Positions 23,415-35,100 of a DNA stretch of 64,000 nucleotides are shown here, one piece after another. The position numbers and the translations under genes were made by a program. Origin of the DNA: Rhytidiadelphus loreus (lineage: Eukaryota; Streptophyta; Bryopsida; Hypnales; Hylocomiaceae); contig OX344764.1 in assembly GCA_947034895.1 (NCBI GenBank), positions 64,523,348-64,587,347 on the forward strand, written 5' to 3'. Every line of letters begins with the position of its first letter. Position 1 is the first letter of the stretch. The notes under the pieces were generated by a model. It made no database searches and was not told where the DNA came from. It saw only the letters and a list, made by a program, of their open reading frames with translations.

Positions 23415-24989
23415 TTACTCCCTAAAGGGACCACTAGAAGAAAATGAGGGGTTTTGCAACTACAGTATGCAACTCATTTTGTAGTTGCATAGGACGTTTG
23501 CAACTAGGTGACAATGTAGAGTCCGTAGTTGCAGTGGACAAGTCGCATTAGTTGCAGTCTAGTTGCAAGGTTTTTTGTCATCCGACACCATACAAAGAAC
23601 TTCATCCTTGTGTGCAACTTGTTTGCAACTTGCTTGCAACTTGTAGATTTGTAAATTTTAAAATATAAATCTCAATGATTTGTAGATTTCAAATTTTCAG
23701 ATCTACCTCCTTTCTAGATTTTAGAATTTCAGAACTACCTTTTTCTTAGATTTTTGAATTTCAAATCTACCTTTTTCTAGATTTCAAAATTTCAAATCTA
23801 CCCTCTTCCTAGATTTCAAAATTTCAGATCTACCTTCTTCCTAGATTTCAAAATTCAATTTCCTAGATTATAAAATTTCTTGAATTTTCATAATTTTTTG
23901 AATTCTTATATACAAAATCTACAAATTGTAGAAACCCACAAATTATAGAAATCTTAGAATTCTATCAAAAGAATTCATTACATAAGACTATAACAACTTA
24001 CAAGTCTTATATGTTCAATCTAATGGTACTCTTTACAATTGATATGGGTCAATTGATATAACACGAATGGGAATGAACTTTGAAAGCAACTAGGAAACAA
24101 CTAAAGTGCAACTAAGAAATAACTAGCGTACAATTAGGAAACAACTATGGTCATTTTACAGTTGCATAATAGTTGCATAATAGTTGCATAGGACACTAGT
24201 TGTTTCCTAGTCTTTTTTTGCAACTACAGAATGACTACTTTGCAACTAAAACAATGAATGAATGTTGTAAAACAATGACACAAAACAACTACATTAGATT
24301 TGGTGCAAATAGAGAGGAAACTAGTTGCATGACAGTTGCATAGGGCACTAGTTGCATAGTAGTTGGTTGTGCCGAACGTGTTTTTCTTCTAGTGGACCAA
24401 GGATATTTGAGCATATATAGTTCTTGTTTTTTTGACTAGCACTTGTAAGAAGCTTAATACTTCATTTTTATGGAATAATTTTGATGATTGCCATTGTTGA
24501 AATGAAAGAAGACTTATGTAGCTTTCCTATATTAAAAAAAAATCAATGAAATCGCATAATTTTTGAGAAAATGACACCATTTATAAGATTGATGAAAGAT
24601 GTTTGGTTAGGCTGTACTTTGTACATATGCTGAAATTAGAATGCTCAAACTGGAATGCTCAAAAGTGCTTCAAAAACTTTGATTTTTTCCCACGGATACA
24701 TATTGTCATGATCATTTTGATGTGTAATTCTTTTTGGATCATTTTGAGGTGTGGAAAAAAAGATATGAAGAATGATCTATAATGACGGCCTAGAGGACCT
24801 TTTCTATTCTCCAAAAATTCACCAAAAATCGCACAATTGATCATTTCTTGATCGGATTGTACTGACGGATTCAAGGGAAAAAATTATCTAGGATCTCTTT
24901 GTTGTTCACAGATTGTTAAATGAGGTTCACATTTGCTGCAAATGTAGTTGTAGAAGCCACTTAGTGACCCATGGTCCTTTAGAGGTTAA
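23415..24989. mobile_element. TTAA-type element split by a nested CACTA MITE
   Basis: The left end TTACTCCCTAAAGGGAC runs to 23431 and resumes at 24395 as GACCAAGGATATTTG; the right end is ATGGTCCTTTAGAGGTTAA. Without the insert the element is about 609 bp, and its left end reads like the family consensus CCTAAAGGACCAAGG. The interior right half is AT-rich and non-coding. Confidence 0.5.
23432..24394. mobile_element. CACTA-type non-autonomous element with GAC target duplication
   Basis: The element is 963 bp. It starts CACTAGAAGAAAATGAGG and ends TTTTTCTTCTAGTG, with GAC on both sides (23429-23431 and 24395-24397), the 3-bp duplication typical of CACTA transposons. Both subterminal regions are crowded with TGCAACTA/TAGTTGCA motifs, as expected for transposase-binding subterminal repeats. 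The middle (about 23640-23880) carries imperfect tandem copies of a unit around TTTCTAGATTTCAAAATTTC and AGATCTACC. No transposase gene is present. Confidence 0.75.
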
Positions 24990-25156
24990 CACCAAAAATA
25001 TAATGCCTCAAGCATTTTAAGGATAACCAAAATCTCTCCCCTAAAAAATACGAGAGAGATTTCCCAAAGTATATTACAAGAGGCCCAAGTGTAAAAATCT
25101 TTGGGTTATAAAAAACCCTTGCCAATGCTCTTCAGTATAAGGTAGAACAATCCAAT

Positions 25157-25382
25157 CACTACAAGAGAAAGATTGGGGTGTTTTAAGTGTGTTTTTAAGT
25201 ATAGTCCTAGAGATAATATATTAAGTAATGACCTTTATGTAGATTTTTAGTAAAAATTTACTAAAAGTACACGTATTTTCAGTAAATTTTTACTAAAAAT
25301 CTACACAAAGGTCAACATAAAGGTCATTACTTAATATATTATCCTTAGAACTATACTTAAAACACCCCTTTCTCTTGCAGTG
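25157..25382. mobile_element. Palindromic CACTA-like MITE
   Basis: A 226-bp near-perfect hairpin. It starts CACTACAAGAGAAAGATTGG and ends CCCCTTTCTCTTGCAGTG, and AAT flanks both sides (25154-25156 and 25383-25385). The arms share GATAATATATTAAGTAATGA and the TTTTAGTAAAAATTTACT blocks. Non-coding. Confidence 0.72.
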
Positions 25383-26696
25383 AATGTTGTCAGTCATCTA
25401 ATTCCAACATCTATAGGACCCTCCCATTTGTGCTACAGTAGTCTCCCACCCATTTTTGCAAAGAGCAGAAGTTTTTTTCTTTGGGCAAACAATTGGGTGC
25501 TATTGCCAAAGGACGTCAAATTCACATCTATTTATGGACAATTTAACCCTGAAGTGTCAAGACTCATTGCAGGAGTCAGTGCAACGAGCCGTGCAAAGTG
25601 AAAACATTTGCAAGAACGATGTAGTGAAATTGGTGTGTTGCAAGGACGAAGTAACCGTAGGATCTCTGAGATCAGCATCACAATTGTCAGCAGTGGCAAG
25701 AAAGTAGAACAAAACAGTAGCTCCTGTGCAGATTATAAGGTTTGACCAACACAATTGAGGCGTTGACCTTCACGGGCAGGTGCTCCATTCAATAGAGCTA
25801 GATTATGTGATTGCGGACAGCTAGCTACTTCAAAAATTATGAAGAAAGTTGCAATGCGTAGGACATTATGATAAGAAGGCGACTAGGAATTTCTTAGGGA
25901 CGCTTCTGCCAGCCTGTATTTGGAAATATACAGCTTGCAATGCACATGCTAGCTTGTGAAGAGCAACAAAGCAAACAGGATTTCGACAGAGCTGACCACG
26001 TCTTCTTCACTTGGCCCGGTTGTGAATATACGAGCACATTCCTGGCATGCCCGCATTGACAGAAGCAACGTTGATCCAAGTTCAAAATAATGTTGTATAA
26101 TGGAAGACATGATGTCATCGAACTGAAAGCTTCTGTCATGTTCTGTATTCGAGACTCCATTGGAGTTCGCAATGAAGCATCAACCAATTGCATTCGCAGA
26201 TTTGAAGCCACCGCAAGTGCTCAACCGTTGTTTTCAATTCCACTACTGTAGATTAGAGTATTGCATGTGTTTTTCTTACTGGCACGTGGCTCAATACTAT
26301 TATTTCTTTGTGTTTCGTAGATGAAGTACCATGTTCTTAAACACATTTTTTATGAGCCTGTATTCAATATTTTAGTTTAAGAGAAAACCAGTACGAAATG
26401 CCCCATGCCTACTGCCCCACCGTAAGTTTTGGGTTGGAAAAAATCATTTCAGCACATTTTGCAGGTCGGGAAAGTCCAAATTTTGCAGAAAACCTCACAT
26501 CCTTCAATACTTCCATTTTTCTCTACCAGTTGCAATCACCAATACTGTTGCCAGCACGTTCGATGCAAGCACAACTCATGTCTCTACTCCAGAAAAAATT
26601 GGATGAATGATATTTTGTCTTTCTCTGTCCGCTGTGCCTCTCTGACTTTGTTAGTAGTCCAAAAATGTTCTGGGTTAAGGTTGATAAAAATGTGGT
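25383..26696. other. Gene-free or unrecognised stretch of moderate GC
   Basis: Base composition is closer to that of genes than of the flanking repeats, but open frames (up to about 105 codons, none with a convincing ATG, domain or splice context) overlap each other on both strands. It may be a decayed gene or a non-coding transcript. I assign no product. Confidence 0.3.
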
Positions 26697-26925
26697 TTAA
26701 CCCTTAAGCGCTCCAACGTCCATATTCTGGATGATGAACATAGGGCTTGTAGGCGCTGTTTCATCCAACTACCTTCTCATTCATCCAATGTAACACTTGA
26801 ATCTTGAAAAGACAACCTTCTTTTATGTCCAATTTCATGAAATTTTGGTAAATGATAATACTGTACAAAGATATAAGCAAAAATGTGCCAAATTTTGAAA
26901 AAGGATTGAGGCGTTAAGGGGTTAA
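26697..26925. mobile_element. Short TTAA-flanked element, piggyBac-like
   Basis: About 229 bp with TTAA at both ends. The left end reads CCCTTAAGCGCTCCAACG and the right end, on the minus strand, CCCCTTAACGCCTCAATCC. Flanking bases outside TTAA do not match, which supports TTAA as the target duplication. Similar internal sequence occurs near 6345 and 32500. Confidence 0.55.
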
Positions 26926-28044
26926 TAAACATTAGTTTAAGCTTAGTCATGAATAAATGCTTGTCAGAACAAGTAAGTTGTAGCTTCAACCAATAAATGA
27001 ATTACTTTTAGAATGTTGAACTTGAGCTTTTAAAGCACTCATCAAATGGGATTAGGGTAGTGTGTCACTAATAGTCATGACCCCTACCTACTAATGGTTT
27101 TATATTTTTGCACCAAACATATTTGAAAATTCATATCAATTTCAATTCTTATCAGACTAATATGATTCTTCTATTTCAATCAATTCAACTACTACTTCCT
27201 CTGAAAAAATACAGGCAACAATAAGCACATTGCACAATACACCCAGATTGCAAATCTGGGTGGTCACAAGCTGTTCTATCTTACTTGGCCCTCTCTAGTT
27301 GCACTTGGAGAATTTTGAATTCGCTGGCCTAAAGTGTAAAACGAGTTCAATTGCACAAGATTCTCTTGATTGACATTGCCAGAAATTGTTTACAAGCTAA
27401 AGAGTTTAATATTCAGACATGTTGGTGTATATTGTAACTTACCCACTCCTCTCATGAACTTCAAGAATGATCACCATCAGCCACTGCAATTCCCATCCTA
27501 TCAACTGAGATCAAACTCTGAAACGCCTCCGGGACGTTTCTAATATTATGGAATAAACAAGAGTCGCACTGTCGCACATGAAAGAATTGCATAAGAATCG
27601 TTGAACCTTTTAGATTCTCGTCCTTTAGGACTAATAGTACAGCCTAGGATGGTGCCAAGTGGGACCAAGGTTGGTTAAGCTTCCCATCCACACTTATAAC
27701 AATCTCTTCTTGATTATCCTAGCAGGTAGTTGACTTGCGGTACAGAGGTTCCAATCTGGTGAGCTTTTGCAAAAAAAATCTCTCAGGATCCTTGACCAGG
27801 ACCGAACCTCAGCTATGTTTCATGTTTCATGCACCTCATAGCTATGTTTCACACCTGCGTTTCAGACCACGATGAACTGCTTCTCCATCGCTGATGGTAT
27901 TCATCGGCAGCTAAAAATGAAGGTACATCCCACAGTATATATTTGGGAAGCGCTCACAATGGGAAAAACCATTGTTGGCCTACTTCGAATTTGATTGATC
28001 ATCGATACGAAATCACTCATAGTGAACTTGGACTTGTCGACTCT
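26926..28044. other. Gene-free stretch and 3' flank of the plastid protein gene
   Basis: No coding exon was recognised. The last few hundred bases before 28045 lie downstream of the minus-strand stop codon and probably include its 3' untranslated region. Confidence 0.4.
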
Positions 28045-30963
28045 CTACTTCCGCAAATCCTCCCATTTACAGTATTGTCCACCGGCAAGTGCTCGATAGT
28101 ACCGATCTGAACAATACGCCGGTCTACCATTTGCAGCAGCTGCAGCAGCCGCTGCCATGTCATCGTCATTCATTACTTCCTCAGGAGGATTCAGAATGTC
28201 TACTTTCCTGCAAAAAAACGCGATCTAATTACCAGCCGGGACCTCAGGATGTACGCTAACCCGACATAAATTTGAGGACGTTACAAAATCATCCGATATA
28301 TATGACGCATTTGTTACATAGTTGCAGCGGTGTAAGCAATTCACTATCACTGCCATGGGAATAATTAGAGTGTCAACTCGCCTACAAGCCTGCAATGAAA
28401 TTATTACCTGGAAATGGGTTTATCAGCAGCAATAGCTCCCGTACGATTCCTTGAAGGCGTATACATGACAGTACCCATAGTCTGCTGAGGGGGAAGCAGT
28501 ACCACTAACACTGCGGTTGCTGTGGCCAAAAGCGCTCCTGCCCCTATTAGGGTTTGCTTCAACCGGTTCATTACGGGTTTCACCTGCGGTTCAACCATTC
28601 AAATCACCAACAATTTTAACTCACAAAATGAAATAATTTCTTTGTGCCAACATCAACTGCACGTTGGTGGGTGCCAAACGATTCTCCAAAGATTTGATCA
28701 AGGCACGGGAAAGTCAGAATGACAGGAACAGGGATATGCTGTCCACATCAGACCAAATATGCACAAGTTATTTCACTGCTACCTAAATTCCAGTGCACAG
28801 AACTCATTCACTATAGTCTGCGACATTGGTGCTTCCATGAAATTTTGCAAAATGTTATAAGTACTTTTCTGCAAGGAACGATTCCATTAAACGAGAGATT
28901 GTGTAATTTCATTTTCCTCTAAGGTGATAACAGGACGTAGTGTCAGTGACAACAAGCGGCAATAAGACAACTTTAATGAAAATTAGTTTCATCATCTACA
29001 CTAACAAGATTTCAGTGCAATCTCATCCCAATCTAAACAGTTCACGACAAAATGTTAAAAGGAAACTTCCATGGAAATTTAGATTACAACACTAACCTGA
29101 TAAGAGCCAAGTAAACGGTCTCGAGCAAGAATCTGCCAACCCCCAATCCCCATCCAAAGATTACTTAAGAATGCAAGGTATAAAATGTCAATTCAAGATA
29201 TTCTTCACTTCTAGTCACGATTTAATTATATACAGAACTAGGGTTGCCCATACCTCTGGTGGTTTCACAAAGAGCTGACCATCATACCAGCCAGTCTCCT
29301 CGTATGGAACAACTGCGGAAAGCAGCCGGTCCCCTACGTAGCTCCAACCCTACATTTAAAGATAATCATCATAAAAAATTATGTTGTACTCTCTAACAAC
29401 TTTGCAAGAGTATATTAAAATCATCTACGACACATTGATCACCCTAAAGCAGGAAAGAGACACCCCCCGGTGTAGGATCAGAAAAGGATGCAATTGTAGT
29501 GTTCTGGTCTTGATCACACTTTCTTCTCTCTCTATGAAGCTCCAGAAGCAATCAGTATGCCAAGATTATAACATATAGGGAGAAAAAGCTAGTATAATCA
29601 TCCGAAACATCTGTTACGCTAAGGGAATTTTCAAAGTTCGTGTTGTGAGACCGTAAGAACATGGAGAGGGGGAGGCTACCAAGTACATGCGCAACACCAA
29701 CACTGAAACAGCAAACAACGATCCTGCACCGCCTGCTAAGAAGAATTTCAAAGGTTCCTGCAAACAACAATTCTATTCATATTCAGAAAATGATTGGGCA
29801 AAATAACCAATATAGACAGGCTAAGATTTAAAGTAGCACAACTCGTCTCATAGACCATGGAAGACCTCAATTCAGGCATCTCTAAATTGTGCCACATTCT
29901 AGAAAGGCAACTAGGCCTTCTTCCTACATATGCAACTACTTGGGAGTGCTGTACAAGTATGATCAAAAGAAACAGTCTGAATCAGTTCGAATACCCAATC
30001 CTTCTTAAAGAGTCTCTCACTACTGGGAACTCTCTCGACCAAAAGAAGACCGGAGGGAACATCTACTACGACACATCCTGAAAAAATGGCATCAAGAACT
30101 GAGCTCCTCAAATGATACAACGCGTGTAAATGTCACAATTCCCAATCATATTTACAACTCGATGAAAGCGATTGTTAAAAATGCAAGCAGTAAATATGTT
30201 CCACTGAAATCGCAAAGAATATTTTTTAATGTACGAAACTGTGTGTGAGCAAATAACATCAGGCAAACAGGAGATGATCCACCTTGCTCCACAGTGATCC
30301 GGAATATCCAATCAATATGATATGTTCTCAACGATATTAAGAATCCTCAAGAAAAGTTACAGCATACCCGAGTGGGCTCGAAGCTGGCAGCGGCGATAGG
30401 ACCACCAAGTAGCACAAAGAAAAACAACCAGAGCCCTCCGAGACGAATCCCAAATTCCACCACACTTAATTGTGCCCATGAGTACAGAGCAGCCTCCTTC
30501 AGAGCAGCAAGTTCGTTCACCTGTCACGTCCGAATGCAGATGTTCAGCGCAGAAGAGAAACAAGTTCACCGCCGAACAATTACAAAGTCCTTCACCAGAT
30601 ATCTGCTCAACAAACTTCCAGTTTTACGAAGAGTAGAGAAGAGAAGGAACACACCGGGCGCTGGTCGGAAGGAACCTCAATCTCAAATGAAGGATCCCAT
30701 TGACCGTCATCGTCGCTACTCCATTCGTCCTTGTCGTTAGAAAATGCACGGATTGCGATAGACCGTTGACTACTCAGAGGCGCAAATGTGTATCGAACGG
30801 GAGCCAATTGTCTGCGCATAAAATTTGCGGTCCAAAGGCTACGTGTCTTTAACCTCCCACCTCCAGCCGATATTTTCTGATTATAGCTGGATAATTGGCC
30901 TAGAGATATTAGAGCGGCACCGTTGCCCGCTTCTAACCGTGCATTCACCCCAACCGCTTCCAT
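28045..30963 (-). CDS. CGLD27: Plastid YCF36/DUF1230 membrane protein, CGLD27-like
   Basis: Seven exons read on the minus strand: 30963-30655, 30520-30368, 29757-29680, 29349-29254, 29132-29097, 28583-28408, 28207-28045. All introns are GT-AG, phases match, and the product has 336 residues. The start at 30963 has a good context (GCCATGG). Residues 1-75 are rich in Ser/Arg and poor in acids, like a chloroplast transit peptide. The DUF1230 hallmarks follow: EVPSDQRPVNE, GWSYVGDRLLSA (from 181), EETGWYDGQLFVKPPE, ARDRLLGSYQVKPVMNRLK. Hydrophobic segments at about 133-150, 159-180 and 235-255 suggest a thylakoid or envelope membrane protein. The Arabidopsis relative, CONSERVED IN THE GREEN LINEAGE AND DIATOMS 27, is linked to iron nutrition and photosynthetic acclimation; its biochemical role is not settled. 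The C-terminal tail has an eight-alanine run. Confidence 0.88.
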
Positions 30964-31499
30964 CTTCTGGCCCCGATTTTCAACAGCAAAACCGGAGCCC
31001 GAAAGACTAGTACAATTTACTCTCGAATTCGAAGCCGAATGTAAATATTCAGCTCAAACTTGCAAAACCTGCAGAGCGCCCTCATCTGAATATGTAAGCG
31101 CATCAAAACAAACCGAATACAAGAAAACACGACAAACCACGACTCAAACCTGCAGAGCTCCCTCAGCCGAATACATAAGCTCAGCAAAAACAATCCGACC
31201 ACAAGAAAACGCGAGAAAAACTACCACAACTACTAAAATGACCGCAAAGCAATGCTCACAGTCTTAGCATAAACTACCACAACTGCATTTGCTCCGCGCT
31301 AGTCAACCTTGCGCACACACTCCAGGAAAATTATTCCTCTACTCAAAAACTACCACCGCTTCGTTCACTCCTAGGCCTACTACGCAACTGCAATTCCCTT
31401 GTTAGAGAAAACACAAGAGTCATATTGCTGTTAGAGCAGAAACTATAAACCACTTCGTCCGCTCCATTCACCACCAGCAATTCCCCTGTTACAGTCTAA
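30964..31499. promoter_or_regulatory. Upstream region of the CGLD27-like gene with an imperfect duplication
   Basis: It lies just upstream of the minus-strand start codon and likely holds its leader and promoter. Two imperfect direct copies at about 31065-31105 and 31145-31185 share AAACCTGCAGAG, CCCTCA and CGAATACA blocks separated by AAAACA-rich sequence. A plus-strand open frame crosses it, but its repeated CRAPS-EY motifs simply reflect the DNA repeat. Confidence 0.35.
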
Positions 31500-31537
31500 A
31501 TGAACGAACTCCGAGCTAAGATTCCAACCTTCCTATA

Positions 31538-32071
31538 TCAAATTCGATCCAGATTCGCCACCGTGAATTTCCGCCATACAAAAAAAAGAAAAAACGTCAC
31601 CAACCACAAAAAGGCAATTCGAATTACCTCAATGATCTTCAAAATGCTCCAAAACGGTCTCCCATTCCAGCTGCAGATAGAATTGAACGAACGCACCCTT
31701 GGCCAAACCAAACGCGCATCGGGAATTTGGGATGAATTGAGCGAGAGAGGCCCGAGGATTCCAGGCCTCCACTCACAGGCAGCAAGATTGAAAGCCCGGA
31801 AGCTTGTGGCTCTGGCAGCCCTCGCCTTTGAATGGGGCGGCATGCACAGGCATCCATGGGCCATCATGGATGGGATGGCCATCGCATCCACATGGCGTGA
31901 TCTGCAGCACGGGTCGGAGGCGGGGAGGCCGGGTGGCCCGCTTGGAGCCGCACTCTCAAGGCCGGAGTCAGGCGGCTGTGTGGCGGGAGTGTGGTGGAGT
32001 TGGCGTGCCTGGAGATGGGTGTGAGGTTGCCCACGGCATTCCTTTCCACTGTAAAGGTCCTTCCCAGTCAT
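31538..32071 (-). CDS. Doubtful 177-residue ORF in a GC-rich patch, no recognised domain
   Basis: The ATG at 32071 lies about 40 bases below a TATA-like box, and the frame stays open for 177 codons. The protein has no motif I recognise; a hydrophobic C-terminal segment (IIEVIRIAFLWLVTFFLFFVW region, near residues 150-170) could span a membrane. A plus-strand frame of 174 codons at 31500-32024 overlaps almost fully, so one or both are chance frames caused by high GC. It may instead be an untranslated leader of the CGLD27-like gene located 0.6 kb further on. Confidence 0.25.
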   Translation of the reverse strand: MTGKDLYSGKECRGQPHTHLQARQLHHTPATQPPDSGLESAAPSGPPGLPASDPCCRSRHVDAMAIPSMMAHGCLCMPPHSKARAARATSFRAFNLAACEWRPGILGPLSLNSSQIPDARLVWPRVRSFNSICSWNGRPFWSILKIIEVIRIAFLWLVTFFLFFVWRKFTVANLDRI

Positions 32072-32108
32072 TTTGTAATTTTAATTTCTGAAAATTGTGA
32101 GATTGTGA

Positions 32109-32120
32109 GTATTTATAAGG
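32109..32120 (-). promoter_or_regulatory. TATA-like box on the minus strand
   Basis: On the minus strand the sequence reads CCTTATAAATAC. Transcription would begin about 30 bases away, near 32080, just upstream of the ATG at 32071, and could serve that ORF or a long leader of the CGLD27-like gene. Confidence 0.35.
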
Positions 32121-35100
32121 TGGGCACCCCCCAAACCACCCCTTTTTCTACTATGTCTAGGTACCATTATTAGACTAGTCAAATTTTCATTGATTTTCTT
32201 GGTAGGAAGTGAAAGGAGGTTCCAAGAATGCAGTATTTGGATATCGTATGTAAAAGTTATGAAGGGTCAAAGTTTTTTTGGTCGAGGTTCTAAAATTGTT
32301 TCTTCCACATAGGTAGTTACATATTGATTTTGGAGATGTACTTAGAGTGATGATGGTAGGCTTGGATCAATGGTGCATTTGGAGGGGGCACCTTAACTAG
32401 TACAAGAAATACTTCATCACATCAAAAGGTGGAGTACTTATTTTAAACTTTTGTTTAGAGGGTGGGTTATTTCTTTATCCTACTCGTGGAACTCTTCACA
32501 TCCAACCTTCAATGATCCAAAGTCCATGTTTTGAATGAAGAACATAATGCTTGAGAGCAATTTTTTGTTCAAAAATATTTTTCATACATCCAAAGTAATA
32601 TATGAATCAATAAAAGATAACCTTTCTCTATGACCAATTTTGAGGAAATTGATGGAAGTGATGTATTATTACAAAGATATCAACCCAAATGTGCAAAATT
32701 CCAAAATAGAATTTGGGCAATAAAAAGATAAGTGTCAACCAATTGCACATGGAGGAAATTTTATGAGAAAAAAGTTTGCTCAAAAACAATGTTAAAAAGA
32801 TTTGAGGGAATATTTGGTGATATATCTCCCTTTCTCCAAAGATGAAATTATTAAAATTGCTACAAAATCTTAAGATTGTAGTGTCCTTTTCGAGATCAAT
32901 GTACACATTTTGGGAATGAATAAATTGCATATTTCATTCATGTCTACAGATGTAAATAACTTCATCATTCATATGAAGATAATACCCCAAATAAGTGAAA
33001 TAAAAAACTCTACTCACAAGTTTTCCAATGTGTGAAAGGAAGCAAAGTTGTCATCATTTATTGAGGCTAAGCTAACATACAGGTGAATCCAAGTATCAAT
33101 TGTACACTCTTCATACATTTTTGCCAACGCCTATAGTTTACAATGGTCTCTTTAGTGTATGATAGAATTGATAATTGATTTAGTATTTTAAGACTCAGAT
33201 GTTGCTTCAAAATGTAAACTAGATTGAAGTTTTGACACCCTAGAAAGATTCAATAGAATATATCATGATTTTGAATGACATATGATTAAAATAGCATTTG
33301 AGACTTTGATCATTTGAAATGAATAAATATATAAACAAGGGTCAAAGTTTCTTTTTATGAACATCATTTTTTCAATTTGTTATAAACAAAAGATTTTTTT
33401 TAATTTCCCATTTTCAAACCTTAGATTGCATCTGTTCAATTGAATTCATGATTTTTATTATGAAATAAACATAATTCAATCTACAAACAACTAACATTTC
33501 AAAAACTTATTATTTATAGAAAAAAATTGTTTAAACATTAATCTTCTATTGGATTCATTGGCCAAGAGTATTATAATTTGGAATATATTCAAATACCCAA
33601 ATACGGTTTTCTTTTGGAGCCTTCAAAATTAAGCAAAATTTTAATTGATTTGTTGTAAAATCAAAATTTAGACATTTGAATAAAAAAATAAAATAGTAAA
33701 AATGTGTATATAATTTGAGTAGTGGCATAAATCTTATATGGAGCCAATTACATCCAAAAAATTAAATATGCATTCTTAATATTTTTTATATAGACTGATA
33801 CTTCTAAAATATTTCTATAAAATTGCCACAAAATTCTTGAAATTAGAAAATATCTTGAACTTTAAACAAATATATCTTAGCATGAGTATCATATAAAATG
33901 AAAAACATGGAAGTAAAAATAGGCGACTCAAATATATATAGAATAACAAATAATTCAATTTATAATGTAGATCTCTATGCATTATTTGTCATATTTTCAA
34001 AAATTATAAGCAAGAAATGGAATCTATGGCATTTTATATGCATCATATTTATGTATTAAATTATTTTGGGCCTACAAGTCCAAGTACTTTTCAAAACAAA
34101 TGGTAACCTACTTTACACATTCCCTTCTTCAAAGTAATGGTATCTAGCTCTTTTAATTTATAGATGAGCTTCAAAGTCTCCTATTGTTGTCACTTTTAAT
34201 CCTCAAAAAATCTTTAGTTAGTCACTCAAATATGTAAATTTTTATCTCTAATAGACCAAAATCTTTTCAATGGAGAATTGGAAATTTGAGTAAATTCTTC
34301 TTATTTTAATTTTAAGTATGATTTTCTTAAGACTATGCTAGAGATAATTAAACAAATGAGATTTATAGGAATATAATTTCAATTGGTTACTTGGAGAATT
34401 TTTTTTGATACCCATGCTCAAGCTTGGGAAAATAATAAAAAACAAATTAAATATATATGGTAGAATTTACAATAAACAACACTCTCTAAAGTATTATTGA
34501 TTGTTGGTAATATTGATTGCATACAAACATCATGAATGCCAATGCCCCTCTCTTAATGTAATAAACTCTCTAATGTAATTTGTCTTACTGATCATGGCTT
34601 GACTCTTTATAGAAGTTCTATTGTATAACATTTAAAAAGTGATTTGCCAAAAAAATATTCACATCTAAATACGGAAATTCAAATTATTCTTTTTAGATTA
34701 GAGAATGATGTGAAAATTGTGAAAAGTCTTGTTTTGCAAACAATCAAGACATCTTTTTCCAAAAATATGATTTACCCAATCAACCATTTATGGTCACTAC
34801 CTAACTTTGGGCACTATTTTAGGATGAATTTTTTCTTTCAAAAATTAATATTTTATGTGTCAACCTGATTGGGTTGTTTTTCTATTTTTCTATTCAAAAC
34901 AAAGATTGCTATGGTCAAACAAAAATTATATGAAAAATAGCATAAAGTGTTTAGTATTTGCCTAGTGTTGGAGAGTTCACTATAATTAGAGAAATTGTTG
35001 ATGTTCACATTACTAAATTTTATGTTTTTTTATAACAATTCAATGAGAATTCCAATTTTGACCAATCTTAGAAATTTTCAAATGATGAAGATAGAAATTA

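Noticed and set aside
25894..26211. Minus-strand open frame of about 105 codons
   Set aside because: It starts at GTG, not ATG, has no recognisable domain, and competing frames exist in the same stretch.
30923..31267. Plus-strand ORF with repeated CRAPS-EY motif
   Set aside because: It lies opposite the start of a well-supported minus-strand gene and its repeats mirror a DNA duplication in the leader/promoter.
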